From assembly GCF_014649495.1 (NCBI RefSeq), contig NZ_BMTD01000008.1, positions 303,534 to 367,533 of the forward strand: a stretch of DNA of 64,000 nucleotides, in the 5' to 3' direction. The notes under the pieces were generated by a model. The model worked only from the letters and a program-made list of their open reading frames with translations. It had not been told where the DNA came from and ran no database searches. The position numbers and the translations under genes are program-made. This stretch comes from Streptomyces filipinensis (GTDB lineage Bacteria; Actinomycetota; Actinomycetes; Streptomycetales; Streptomycetaceae). This document shows positions 1-8,809 of the stretch, piece by piece; the stretch's first letter is position 1; every line of letters starts with the position of its first letter.

Positions 1-609
1 GTTCTCGAGGCCGAGGGCGACACGGTCAACCGCTACAAGGCGTCCAAGCAGGCCGATGTCCTCATGCTCGGTTACCTGTTCTCGCCCACGGAACTGCGTG
101 CTCTGTTCCGGCGTCTCGGTTACCACGTGGACGACGAGATCTGGCGCAGCACCGTCGACTACTACCTCCGGCGCACCAGCCACGGCTCGACCCTGAGCGA
201 ACTCGTCCACGGCCTGGTCCTCGCCAGGGCCAGACGGGCCGACGCATGGCAGTACGTCCACGAAGCCCTGGAGGCGGACATCGCCGACATCCAGGGCGGC
301 ACCACGGGCGAAGGCATCCACCTCGGCGCCATGGCCGGAACCCTCGACCTCGTCCAGCGCGGCCTGACGGGACTGGAGACACGCGAGGACGCCCTCTGGC
401 TGGACCCGGTCCCACTTCCGGCACTCTCCGAGTACGGCTTCACACTGCACTATCGCGGTCACCGGGGTATCGGCGTGCGCCGCCGGAGCGGGCAGCTGGA
501 GATCGCCGTACCCGACTCGGAAGAGTCGGCGATCCGCGTGGTGCTGGCCGATCGAGCGGTGACCATAGCCCCGGGGGAGACCTGCACGCTCCTTCTGCCG
601 AGGGACTGA
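1..609 (+). CDS. Glycoside hydrolase family 65 protein, C-terminal part
   Basis: The gene is cut by the left edge of the window; 202 residues in frame 1 are visible, ending in TGA. The segment carries features typical of the end of the GH65 catalytic barrel: a KQADVLML helix, the RTSHGSTLS segment and the TGEGIHLGAMAGT segment, followed by a small C-terminal beta domain (the last 60 residues or so). Family 65 enzymes are mostly phosphorylases or hydrolases of alpha-linked disaccharides (maltose, trehalose, kojibiose). The catalytic acid and phosphate-binding residues lie outside the window, so substrate and mechanism cannot be assigned. The downstream 380 bp hold no gene, so this is probably the last gene of its unit. 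Confidence 0.9.
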   Translation, partial: VLEAEGDTVNRYKASKQADVLMLGYLFSPTELRALFRRLGYHVDDEIWRSTVDYYLRRTSHGSTLSELVHGLVLARARRADAWQYVHEALEADIADIQGGTTGEGIHLGAMAGTLDLVQRGLTGLETREDALWLDPVPLPALSEYGFTLHYRGHRGIGVRRRSGQLEIAVPDSEESAIRVVLADRAVTIAPGETCTLLLPRD

Positions 610-992
610 GCCTCACAGGTCGTCCTCCGATGGCTGCGGGCCGGGGCTGCCGCGTGGTGTCGAGCCGGGTCCGGGAAGCGGGCTTCATTCGAGCGGTCGC
701 TACGGTCCTGGGTCCGTGGCAGAGCCGTTGGCACGGAACTGGGGTCCGAGCCAAGGATGTGGTCTGCCCTGCAGTGCCACCGGTGCCACACCCGGCGCTC
801 CCTCGGACCTGGGCATCCGACACCCCGGTCCGGTCCCTCCGCTGCCTGCACGACCCGAGCGCAAGGAAGAAGGTGCCCGTGTCCGGCGGTCCGCACCGAT
901 CGCCGGGGCTGCCCGCGGCGACCCCGGCGGCCTGGTCCGGCTGCCCTGGTCTCGCACACCAGCCACCACACCGCCCTGTCTTCCTGTGCCGG
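610..992. other. Non-coding stretch with no supportable gene
   Basis: This 383 bp lies between the GH65 gene and the small membrane protein encoded on the minus strand. Open frames exist on both strands, but they are Arg/Pro/Gly-rich, lack ribosome binding sites and resemble no family I know. I see no convincing hairpin terminator or repeat. Confidence 0.5.
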
Positions 993-1163
993 TCAGCGCG
1001 TCACCGTGGTCGGCGGCGAGCCCGGCTGCTGATGACGACGGGCACCGGCGAGGTAGCGGACAAGTGCGACGAGGCCAAGGATCAGGACGGCCCAGAGCAG
1101 CACCATGAAGGCCGTCATGACGATCCAGCCGCCCCAGCCCCCTCCGCCGTCGTACCACATCAT
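993..1163 (-). CDS. Small single-pass membrane protein (56 aa)
   Basis: This short gene starts at an ATG whose upstream GAGGGAAG is a reasonable ribosome binding site. The protein begins MMWYDGGGGWGGW, then has one hydrophobic helix (about residues 14-36), and ends with a basic and polar tail. The Trp/Gly-rich start followed by one helix is common in small actinobacterial membrane proteins, which often carry a C-terminal SHOCT domain. No SHOCT motif follows here, so this may be the short form or a truncated one. Function is unknown. An ATG one codon downstream is an equally possible start. Confidence 0.6.
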   Translation of the reverse strand: MMWYDGGGGWGGWIVMTAFMVLLWAVLILGLVALVRYLAGARRHQQPGSPPTTVTR

Positions 1164-1376
1164 GCCGATCGCTTCCCTCGGCTGATGGCTCCAGCGCCAC
1201 CAGGATGGATCAATGGGACCCCGGTCGGCTTGGGCCACGCTCCCCAGGTACAGAGCCGGTGGACCCTCGCCTGATCCGGACCGGGCTCGAGTGGGAGGTG
1301 CTGACGCGGGTACCACGCGCCGCCCGACACCGCTTCGGTCCTCGTGCGGCGGTGCCGCACCTGAGCGCGGCCCGGA

Positions 1377-1382
1377 TACCCT
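1377..1382 (+). promoter_or_regulatory. Candidate -10 box for leaderless MarR transcript
   Basis: TACCCT matches TANNNT and ends 7 nt before the ATG at 1390. No Shine-Dalgarno sequence is present in between, which suggests that transcription starts at or next to the start codon. Confidence 0.4.
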
Positions 1383-1389
1383 TTGCCCC

Positions 1390-1899
1390 ATGTCTGCGCG
1401 ACCCAGCTCCGGGGCTTCCTTGCCCTGTCCCGCCGGGCAGGAGCCGGACGCCCGGCTGCTCACCGAAGCCATCACCCGGCTGCATCGCGCGCTGCACTCC
1501 TGCATGGTCCGCACCGACTACCCACGGAAGACTCTCCCCTTGGCCCAGGTCGAGCTGCTCCAGGTACTACGGGAACGCTCGCCCGCGCACATCAGTGACC
1601 TGACAGCCCGCCGCCACCTGGCGCCCAGCACGGTCAGTGGACTCATCAGCCGGATAATCGGCGCCGGACTGGTCGCGCGTGATGTAGATCCGGTCAACCC
1701 TCGATCCTCCGTCGTCACCCTCACCGATGCCGGCCGTGAGAAGCTCGCCGCCTGGACCAGGACCCACAAAGATCCTATGGATGCCGCCTACGCCGCCCTC
1801 GGCGACAGCGAGCGCGCGGTCATCGCGCAGGCGCTGCCCGTGCTCTTCCGGCTCGCGGAGCACGTCGATGAGCAAGCACACGGCCCTGAACTGGGCTGA
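1390..1899 (+). CDS. MarR-family transcriptional regulator
   Basis: A 169-residue protein with a winged helix-turn-helix in the middle. The recognition helix region reads HLAPSTVSGLISRII, followed by a wing around DVDPVNPRSSVVTLT and the usual TDAGREKL segment. Flanking helices would form the dimer interface. MarR proteins repress nearby or divergent genes until a small ligand binds. The ATG at 1390 was chosen because upstream codons lack family similarity and a -10-like TACCCT sits 7 nt upstream. Neighbours (a small membrane protein on one side, 5-oxoprolinase on the other) do not reveal the target or ligand. Confidence 0.85.
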   Translation: MSARPSSGASLPCPAGQEPDARLLTEAITRLHRALHSCMVRTDYPRKTLPLAQVELLQVLRERSPAHISDLTARRHLAPSTVSGLISRIIGAGLVARDVDPVNPRSSVVTLTDAGREKLAAWTRTHKDPMDAAYAALGDSERAVIAQALPVLFRLAEHVDEQAHGPELG

Positions 1900-2021
1900 A
1901 AGCCGTACCGCCGAGCACGGCGCGGGCTCATCCCTGGCTCGCCGGCGAGACGCGCCGCCCATGGATCCCCTCGAACGGCGCCAGCCGGACGGCCGGCGTG
2001 CCGCAGACTGTGGATCGGTCG

Positions 2022-5000
2022 TCAGTGTGCTTGGAGCGGTGTCTCCTCGGTCGGGCCGTATCCGCCTCCGCCGGGGGTGCGGATGACAAGCGTGTCCCCG
2101 GCGCCGACGTCTGCCGTGTCGCAGCCGCGCAGAGGCGTGGTCGTGCCGTCCACGCGTGCGATGAGGTTCTCGCCCAGAGCGCCGGGGCGGCCGCCGTCCA
2201 TGCCGTAGGGCGGGATGCGGCGATGGCCGGAGACGACTGCGACGGTCATCGGTTCCAGGAAGCGGATCCGGCGTTCCACACCGCACCCGCCGTGCCAGCG
2301 GCCCGCGCCCCCGCTGCCCTCGCGGACGCGGAAGTCCTCCACCCGTACCGGGTAGCGCCATTCCAGGATCTCGGGGTCGGTGAGGCGGGAGTTGGTCATG
2401 TGCGTCTGTACGGCGTCCGCGCCGTCGAAGCCTTCGCCCGCGCCGGCGCCGGATGCGACGGTCTCGTAGTACTGCACGTGATCGTTGCCGAAGGACAGGT
2501 TGTTCATGGTGCCGGAGCCCTCCGCCTGGGCGCCCAGCACGGCGTACAGGGCACCGGTGACGGCCTGGGACGTCTCGACGTTGCCGGCGACGGTGGCGGC
2601 CGGGTGGACCGGGGCGAGCATGCAGCCGTCGGGAACACGGACGTCGAGTGGCTTCAGGCAGCCGCTGTTGAGGGGGATGTCGTCGGCGACCAGGGTGCGG
2701 AAGACGTACAGCACGGCCGCCATGACGACGGATGTGGGGGCGTTAAGGTTGCCGGGCTGCTGGGGTGATGTTCCGGTGAAATCCAGTACGGCGCTGCGGG
2801 TTTCGTGGTCGACGCGCAGGGCGACCTGGATGACGGCCCCGTTGTCGGTCTCATAGCGGTGTTCGCCGTCGTGGAGGGTGGCGATGATACGGCGGACGGA
2901 TTCCTCGGCGTTGTCCTGCACGTGCCGCATGTAGGCGTGGACGACGTCAAGACCGAACTCGGCGATCACCATGCCTAGTTCACGGATGCCCTTGTTGTTG
3001 GCGGCGATCTGGGCACGCAGGTCGGCGAGGTTGGTCTCCGGGTCGCGCGACGGGTAGCGGGCGGTCAGCAGCAGGTCGCGGGTTTCGGTCCCGCGGAAGT
3101 GTCCGTCCCGCACGAGCAACCAGTTGTCGAACAGGACGCCCTCCTCGTCGATCGTGGTGCTGAAGGCGGGCATCGACCCGGGGCTGATGCCGCCGATCTC
3201 GGCGTGGTGGCCGCGCGAGGCGACGAGGAAGAGCAGACGCACCCCAGTCTCGTCGAAGACGGGGGTGACGACGGTGATGTCGGGCAGGTGAGTGCCGCCG
3301 TGGTAGGGGTCGTTGATGGCGTAGACGTCGCCGGGCCTCAGTGTGCCGGAGTTGCGGCGCAGCACCTCCTTGATGGACTCGCCCATCGACCCGAGGTGGA
3401 CAGGGATGTGTGGCGCATTGGCGATGAGATTGCCGTCCGGGTCGAACAGGGCGCAGGAGAAGTCGAGGCGCTCCTTGATGTTGACCGAGTGCGCCGTGCT
3501 CCCGAGGCGTACCCCCATCTGTTCGGCGACGGACATGAACAGGTTGTTGAAGACTTCCAACATCACCGGGTCGACGGTGGTGCCCACCGCTGTACGGGAC
3601 GGGCGGGGCCGGGAGCGGGTGAGGACGAGGTCGCCGTGCTCGTCGGCCGCGGCGCGCCATCCGGGGTCGACAACCGTGGTCTCGTCCGCCTCGGCGATGA
3701 TCGCCGGACCCTCGACCGCGTCCTGCGGGCGGATGTCCTCGCGTAGGTACAGCCGCGCGGGCTGCCAACGGCCCTCGGTGAACATCCGGACGACAGCGAC
3801 GGGTTGAAGTGCGCCGGTCCGCGGCGGCAGCGCGGACGTGGTGGTGGTACGTGGGCCGGAGGAACCAGTGGCCTCGACCGCGACGGCCTCGACGACCAGC
3901 GGCTTGCTCATGGTGAAGCCGTAGCGTTCCCGGTGATCGCGTTCGAAGGCTGCCTGCATCTCCTGCGCAGGCCCCAACGGCACCGGCAGCGAGAAGTCCG
4001 TGCCCTGGTAACGCAGCAGCGCGCGGGCGGTCGTACGGACGGTGGCGTCCGGCACGCCGTCCTCCCGCAACTGGACGCGTGCCCGCTCCTCCAGTTCGGC
4101 GCGGACGGCTTCGACACGGGCCGCTGCCTCCGGCCGGTCGAGGGGGGCCTCGATGGAGCGTTCGCGCAGCGCGAGCGCGTCCGCCATCCCGATCCCGTAG
4201 GCGGACAGAACCCCGGCGAGCGGCGGGATCAGCACGGTGTCGATGCCGAGCCGGTCGGCGACCGCACAGGAGTGCTGGCCGCCCGCGCCACCGAAGGCGA
4301 CCAGCGCGTAGCGGGTGATGTCACGGCCACGCTGGACGGAGATCTTCTTCACCGCGTTCGCGATGTTGAGCACGGCGATGTCGAGGAAGCCCGCCGCGAC
4401 CTCCTCCGGGCCAAGACGCCTTCCGGTCGCGGCGGCGGTCTGCTCGGCAAGCTCCGTGAATCGGGCACGGACCGCGGCCTCGTCCAACGGCTGATCGCCG
4501 TCCTTGCCGAACACCGCCGGGAAATAGGCGGGTTGGACACGGCCCAGCATGACATTGGCGTCGGTGACGGTCAGCGGCCCGCCGCGGCGGTAGCAGATGG
4601 GGCCGGGATCGGCACCGGCCGAGTCCGGCCCCACGCGGTAGCGCATCCCGTCGAAGTGCAGGACGGAGCCCCCGCCCGCGGCGACGGTGTGGATGTCGGT
4701 CATCGGCGCCCGCATCCGCACGCCCGCCACCTGGGTGCCCAGAACCCGTTCGATCTCGCCCGCGTAGTGGGACACGTCGGTCGAGGTGCCACCCATGTCG
4801 AAGCCGATCGCCCTGGTGCGGCCGGCGCGCCGCGCGGCGCGGGCCATGCCCACGACGCCGCCCGCCGGGCCGGAGAGCACGGCGTCCTTGCCCCTGAAGC
4901 GGGCCGCCTCCCGCAGACCTCCGCCGGACTGCATGAACATCAACCGCACACCGCTCAGTTCACAAGCCACCCGGTCCACGTAGCGCCGCAGGATGGGTGA

Positions 5001-5645
5001 CAGGTAGGCGTCGACCACGGTCGTGTCGCCCCGCGGCACCAGCTTGATCAGCGGGCTCACCTCATGCGAACAGCTCACCTGTTGATAGCCGACCGAAAGG
5101 GCCGCCTCGGCCACGGCACACTCGTGATCCGGGTAGCGGTAGCCGTGCAGGAAGACGACCGCGGCACTGCGGAACCCGTCCGCGTACGCCGACGCGAGCG
5201 CCTCGCGCACGCCACCGAGGTCGAGCGGGCGGACGAGCTCACCGCGCGCGCTCACCCGTTCCTCCACCTCGACCACCCGGTCGTACAGGGCCTCCGGAAG
5301 GAGGATGCGGCGGTCGAAGATGTGCGGACGGTTCTGGTAGGCGATCCGCAGGGCATCCCGGAAACCCCGAGTGATCACGAGAACGGTGGGCTCGCCGGTG
5401 TGGGTCAGCAACGCGTTGGTGGCGACGGTGGTGCCCATCTTCACCACCTCGATCCGGTCGGCCGGAATCGACTCGTCCGCCTCCAGGCCCAGCCCCAGAC
5501 GGATCCCGGCGACCGCCGCGTCCCGGTACGCCTCCGGCCGGTCCGACAGCAGCTTGCGGCTGACCACCTCGGAGTCCGGCGTCACCGCCACGACATCGGT
5601 GAAGGTGCCACCACGGTCGATCCAGAACTGCCAGCGACCAGCCAT
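2022..5645 (-). CDS. 5-oxoprolinase / hydantoinase, fused HyuA-HyuB
   Basis: A 1207-residue fusion. The N-terminal half (about 1-680) is a HyuA-type ATPase with the GGTFTDVV phosphate-binding loop near residue 11 and a GFDMGGTSTDV motif. The C-terminal half (about 690-1195) is HyuB-type, starting around VDPVMLEVFNNLF and containing the GTHLPDITVV and GGAGRWHGG segments. Eukaryotic-style 5-oxoprolinases have this single-chain layout and open 5-oxo-L-proline to glutamate with ATP; related fusions open hydantoins. Which substrate applies cannot be told from sequence alone. The ATG at 5645 begins the conserved sequence, with GGGAAG 13 nt upstream; an in-frame extension of 39 residues upstream is unlike the family. 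The protein is presumably cytoplasmic. Its neighbours do not form an obvious pathway. Confidence 0.88.
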   Translation of the reverse strand: MAGRWQFWIDRGGTFTDVVAVTPDSEVVSRKLLSDRPEAYRDAAVAGIRLGLGLEADESIPADRIEVVKMGTTVATNALLTHTGEPTVLVITRGFRDALRIAYQNRPHIFDRRILLPEALYDRVVEVEERVSARGELVRPLDLGGVREALASAYADGFRSAAVVFLHGYRYPDHECAVAEAALSVGYQQVSCSHEVSPLIKLVPRGDTTVVDAYLSPILRRYVDRVACELSGVRLMFMQSGGGLREAARFRGKDAVLSGPAGGVVGMARAARRAGRTRAIGFDMGGTSTDVSHYAGEIERVLGTQVAGVRMRAPMTDIHTVAAGGGSVLHFDGMRYRVGPDSAGADPGPICYRRGGPLTVTDANVMLGRVQPAYFPAVFGKDGDQPLDEAAVRARFTELAEQTAAATGRRLGPEEVAAGFLDIAVLNIANAVKKISVQRGRDITRYALVAFGGAGGQHSCAVADRLGIDTVLIPPLAGVLSAYGIGMADALALRERSIEAPLDRPEAAARVEAVRAELEERARVQLREDGVPDATVRTTARALLRYQGTDFSLPVPLGPAQEMQAAFERDHRERYGFTMSKPLVVEAVAVEATGSSGPRTTTTSALPPRTGALQPVAVVRMFTEGRWQPARLYLREDIRPQDAVEGPAIIAEADETTVVDPGWRAAADEHGDLVLTRSRPRPSRTAVGTTVDPVMLEVFNNLFMSVAEQMGVRLGSTAHSVNIKERLDFSCALFDPDGNLIANAPHIPVHLGSMGESIKEVLRRNSGTLRPGDVYAINDPYHGGTHLPDITVVTPVFDETGVRLLFLVASRGHHAEIGGISPGSMPAFSTTIDEEGVLFDNWLLVRDGHFRGTETRDLLLTARYPSRDPETNLADLRAQIAANNKGIRELGMVIAEFGLDVVHAYMRHVQDNAEESVRRIIATLHDGEHRYETDNGAVIQVALRVDHETRSAVLDFTGTSPQQPGNLNAPTSVVMAAVLYVFRTLVADDIPLNSGCLKPLDVRVPDGCMLAPVHPAATVAGNVETSQAVTGALYAVLGAQAEGSGTMNNLSFGNDHVQYYETVASGAGAGEGFDGADAVQTHMTNSRLTDPEILEWRYPVRVEDFRVREGSGGAGRWHGGCGVERRIRFLEPMTVAVVSGHRRIPPYGMDGGRPGALGENLIARVDGTTTPLRGCDTADVGAGDTLVIRTPGGGGYGPTEETPLQAH

Positions 5646-5836
5646 GGGCCCATTGTGCGCTTCCCGTGTGCGGTGGGTGATCGGCCGGCCCGACGCCCCG
5701 GTCGCAGCTCGACCACCTGTGGCGAACCGGTCACGGCCTGCACCCACCTGCGCGGCCCACACCGCTCAGGTCCACCCAGGCCATCAGGCGACTACTGGCC
5801 GAGGAGCAGCCGGTCGCCGCGTGATCCTTCGCCGGT

Positions 5837-6718
5837 TCAGCGGACGGACTGCGGCGGGGAGGACGCGGACCCGCCCGGGCCGTGGCTCGCGTTCTGGTGC
5901 AGGGCGTTGAATTCCGCCACGTTGCGGGTGTGCGTCGCGTAGTCGGAGGTGAAACGGGTGTCGCCCGGCCTGACCGTGACGAAGTAAAGCCAGTCGCCCG
6001 GCGTCGGGTTGAGCGCGGCGCGCATCGCCTCCTCACCGGGATTGTCGATCGGCGTGGGCGGCAGTCCCATGTGCTGGTAGGAGTTGTACGGGCTCTCGAC
6101 CTGGGTGTCGTCCTGGCTGGTGTGGACGGTGCTGCGGTTCATCGCGTAGTTGATCGTCGAGTCCATCTGCAGCGGCATGCCGCGCTCCAGACGGTTGAGG
6201 ACGACCCGGGCGACCTTGCCCATGTCCGCAGGCGTCGCGGCCTCCGCCTGGACGATGCTGGCGATGGTGACGGCCTGGTAGACGTTCATGGCGTTGCGCT
6301 GAGCCCCCGCCGCGACCGGCGCCGCGTTGAACTCGCCGTTGGCGGTGTCGGCCATGGAGCGCAGCAACGACTCGGGCGTGGCTCCCTTGTCGATGTGGTA
6401 CGTCGCCGGAAAGAGATAGCCCTCCGGGTTGCCCTGGGCTTCGCTCGGCAGTGTCAGGCCGGCTTTTCCGACGGACTTGCGCGTGCTGCCCGCGGGGAGC
6501 CTGAGGGCCTTGTCGATCGCGTCGTACACCTGGCTCGCGCGCCAGCCCTCGGGGACGACCAGCGAGGTGGGCGGCGGGGGCTCCGCCGGAGCGCTGTCCA
6601 GCGTCAGCAGCGGCACCGCCACGGCGGTGCCGACCACGACAGCGCCGGCCGCGAGGAGTGCGAGTCTGCCCCGGCGTGTCAGTCGCGTCGTGCCTCGTGG
6701 CGGAATGTTCGTCTGCAT
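5837..6718 (-). CDS. MltG-like endolytic murein transglycosylase (YceG family)
   Basis: A 293-residue protein with an N-terminal membrane helix (about residues 20-38) after a basic cytoplasmic stretch, then the YceG fold. The catalytic glutamate lies in ASIVQAEA, matching the family's ASIVEKE-type motif; LNRLERGMPLQMDSTINYA and PYNSYQHMGLPPTPIDNPG are signature segments. These enzymes cleave glycan strands at the membrane and limit strand length. Actinobacteria usually have a larger housekeeping MltG next to aroE; this shorter stand-alone copy is probably an accessory paralogue. The ATG at 6718 was chosen because it is preceded by TACCGT with a 6-nt gap and has no Shine-Dalgarno sequence, fitting leaderless expression. 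Confidence 0.82.
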   Translation of the reverse strand: MQTNIPPRGTTRLTRRGRLALLAAGAVVVGTAVAVPLLTLDSAPAEPPPPTSLVVPEGWRASQVYDAIDKALRLPAGSTRKSVGKAGLTLPSEAQGNPEGYLFPATYHIDKGATPESLLRSMADTANGEFNAAPVAAGAQRNAMNVYQAVTIASIVQAEAATPADMGKVARVVLNRLERGMPLQMDSTINYAMNRSTVHTSQDDTQVESPYNSYQHMGLPPTPIDNPGEEAMRAALNPTPGDWLYFVTVRPGDTRFTSDYATHTRNVAEFNALHQNASHGPGGSASSPPQSVR

Positions 6719-6724
6719 GCGGGC

Positions 6725-6730
6725 ACGGTA
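6725..6730 (-). promoter_or_regulatory. Candidate leaderless -10 box for the MltG-like gene
   Basis: On the minus strand the hexamer TACCGT fits TANNNT and ends 6 nt before the ATG at 6718. No ribosome binding site is visible. Confidence 0.4.
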
Positions 6731-6802
6731 ATACGCATATCGCCATAAACCCGGCACATATTACGTTGTCGCTCCGTTGTCGGCCGGAGGGTCAGCTTGT
6801 CG

Positions 6803-6910
6803 GTTCCGCCGCGCCCAGCCCGAGTGTTCCGGCCGTGCTCGGCTCACGTGCTCCGGTCGCGTTCAGCGTGTGGGTTCCGGCTGTGCTCAGCGCGTGGGTT
6901 CGAGTTGTGC
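6803..6910 (-). repeat. Degenerate 24-bp tandem repeat copying the ABC gene's last eight codons
   Basis: Read on the minus strand, the final eight codons of the ABC exporter (AQLEPTR plus TGA, 6887-6910) are followed at once by a 24-bp unit (6863-6886) encoding AQPEPTR plus TGA, identical at 20 of 24 positions. Two further, more diverged 24-bp units follow (TRPEHVSR, then ARPEHSGW), and a partial one. The period is seen as GTTCC/GCTCC boxes at + strand 6803, 6826, 6850, 6874 and 6898. Confidence 0.75.
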
Positions 6911-8695
6911 GTCCCGGCGCACCAGCGCGGCGTACCTGCCGTCACGTTCCAGCAGTTCCTCGTGGCTGCCGCGTTCGGCGACCCGCCCGGAGTCCAGGAC
7001 CACGATCTGGTCGGCGCCGCGGATCGTGGACAGCCGGTGGGCGATGGTGATCGTCGTCCGGTCGGCCGACAGGGCGTCGATCGCCTCCTGGACGGCGGCC
7101 TCCGTCCGGGTGTCGAGCGCGCTGGTCGCCTCGTCGAGGATGAGGACCGGCGGATCGCGCAGGATGGTGCGGGCTATCGCGAGACGCTGCTTCTCCCCGC
7201 CGGAGAAGCGGTGGCCGCGCTCGCCGACGACCGTGTCGTAGCCGTCGGGCAGCGCGGCTATGTGGTCGTGGATCTGCGCCGCCCTGGCCGCCGTCCGCAG
7301 TTCCTCGTCGGTGGCGTCCGGCTTGGCGAAGCGGAGGTTGTCGGCGACCGAGGCGTGGAAGAGGTACGTCTCCTGCGAGACGACGCCGACCGCGCGGGCG
7401 AGGGTGTCGAAGTCGAGGTCCCGGACGTCGACGCCGTCCAGGGTGACGCGGCCGCCGGTGACGTCGTACAGGCGGGGCACCAGATAGCCGAGCGTGGACT
7501 TGCCTGCGCCGGTCGGGCCGACGACGGCGAGGCTGCCGCCCGGGGGCACGGTGACGTCGATGCCGTCGAGGACGGGGCGCGCCCTGTCGTCGTTGTCGTA
7601 GCGGAATCCGACTCCCTCGAAGCGGACTTCGCCCTTGACCTGGTCGAGGTGGACGGGCCGCTCGCGCTCGGTGATGTCGACGGGCAGGTCCAGGTACTCG
7701 AATATGCGCTGGAAGAGGGCGAGGGAGGTCTGGATCTGGACGCCGGTCGCGAGCAGGCTCACGGCGGGACGGAACAGTCCCTGCTGGAGCGAGACGAAGG
7801 CGACGATGGTACCCAGCGAGACCTTCGGGCCGCCGAACTGGAGGGCGAGACCGGCGGTCCAGTAGATGACGGCGGGCATCGCGGCCATGACGATCGTGAT
7901 CACGGCCATGCGCCAGCGGCCGGCCATGTTCGACCGCACTTCCAGATCGACCAGGCGCTCGGACTCCTCCGCGAAGGACGCGGTCAGCGAGTCGGAGCGG
8001 CCCATGGTCCGGCCGAGCAGGATGCCGCTGACCGAGAGGGACTCGGTGACGGTGGCCGCCATCGCGGCCATCTGCTTCTGCCGCTGGGTGGTGATCTTCT
8101 TGCGTTCGTTGCCGACGCGGCGGCTTATCCACACGAACGCCGGCAGCAGGAGCAGCGAGACGACCGTGAGCCGCCAGTCGAGGGCGACCATCGCGACGAT
8201 CGTGGCCACGACGCTGGTGGCGTTGGAGACCAGGGAGGTGGCGGTGGAGGTGACGGTGGCCTGCATGCCACCGATGTCGTTGGCGATCCGGGACTGCACC
8301 TCGCCGGTGCGCGTGCGCGTGAAGAAGGCGAGCGACATGCGCTGCAGGCGGCCGTAGACGGCGGTGCGCAGGTCGTGCATGACGCGCTGGCCGACGGTGG
8401 TCGAGATCAGGGTCTGCAGCACGCCGAAGACACTGGAGAGGACCGCGCTGACGATCATGCCGAGCGCGAGCAGGCTCAGCAGACCGGTGCGGCCCTGCGG
8501 GATCGCGACGTCCAGGACCTCCTTGAGCAGGAAGGGTGTGGCCACCGAGACCAGTGAGGAGGCGCCGACCAGCAGGCCGACGACCGCCAGCCGGCCGCGG
8601 TAGGGACGGAAGAGCTTCAGGATGCGGCGCACCTGCCGGGGCTGTTCCTTGGCGTCGGCAGGTGGGGTCCAGGACGTTTCACGGTCGGGATGCAT
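6887..8695 (-). CDS. ABC exporter, fused permease and ATPase
   Basis: A 602-residue half-transporter of the multidrug/lipid exporter type. Residues about 30-310 form the six-helix membrane domain; the ATPase domain has Walker A GPTGAGKST, Q-loop VVSQETYLF, signature FSGGEKQR, Walker B LILDEATSALD and the IAHRLST histidine, so the site looks fully active. It presumably works as a homodimer. A strong AGGAG precedes the ATG at 8695. A MarR gene lies divergently across a 114-bp spacer that contains an inverted repeat, a typical arrangement for drug-responsive efflux. The very end of the gene is tandemly duplicated. Confidence 0.92.
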   Translation of the reverse strand: MHPDRETSWTPPADAKEQPRQVRRILKLFRPYRGRLAVVGLLVGASSLVSVATPFLLKEVLDVAIPQGRTGLLSLLALGMIVSAVLSSVFGVLQTLISTTVGQRVMHDLRTAVYGRLQRMSLAFFTRTRTGEVQSRIANDIGGMQATVTSTATSLVSNATSVVATIVAMVALDWRLTVVSLLLLPAFVWISRRVGNERKKITTQRQKQMAAMAATVTESLSVSGILLGRTMGRSDSLTASFAEESERLVDLEVRSNMAGRWRMAVITIVMAAMPAVIYWTAGLALQFGGPKVSLGTIVAFVSLQQGLFRPAVSLLATGVQIQTSLALFQRIFEYLDLPVDITERERPVHLDQVKGEVRFEGVGFRYDNDDRARPVLDGIDVTVPPGGSLAVVGPTGAGKSTLGYLVPRLYDVTGGRVTLDGVDVRDLDFDTLARAVGVVSQETYLFHASVADNLRFAKPDATDEELRTAARAAQIHDHIAALPDGYDTVVGERGHRFSGGEKQRLAIARTILRDPPVLILDEATSALDTRTEAAVQEAIDALSADRTTITIAHRLSTIRGADQIVVLDSGRVAERGSHEELLERDGRYAALVRRDAQLEPTR

Positions 8696-8760
8696 GGGCT
8701 CCTACGGAGGTGAACGGGGCCGGCCGGAGGTCGGCCGACGATGACGAAACGGATCGTAGC

Positions 8761-8785
8761 TCATTGTTACCTATACTCACAATGA
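8761..8785. promoter_or_regulatory. MarR-type operator, inverted repeat between divergent genes
   Basis: TCATTGT (8761-8767) and ACAATGA (8779-8785) form a perfect 7-bp inverted repeat with an 11-nt spacer that contains TATACT, itself a good -10 box. The spacing, about two helical half-turns, and the position between the exporter and marR suggest that the regulator represses both genes and itself. Confidence 0.7.
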
Positions 8786-8797
8786 ACGGCATCCTGA

Positions 8798-8803
8798 TAT
8801 TGT
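8798..8803 (+). promoter_or_regulatory. Candidate leaderless -10 box for marR
   Basis: TATTGT ends 6 nt before the ATG at 8810, and no Shine-Dalgarno sequence is present. It lies just downstream of the inverted repeat, so a bound repressor would overlap this promoter's -35 zone. Confidence 0.45.
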
Positions 8804-8809
8804 TCCCGC

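Noticed and set aside
841..992. SHOCT domain continuing the 56-residue membrane protein in another frame
   Set aside because: No frame downstream reads like the acidic/basic SHOCT pattern, so I do not claim a frameshift.
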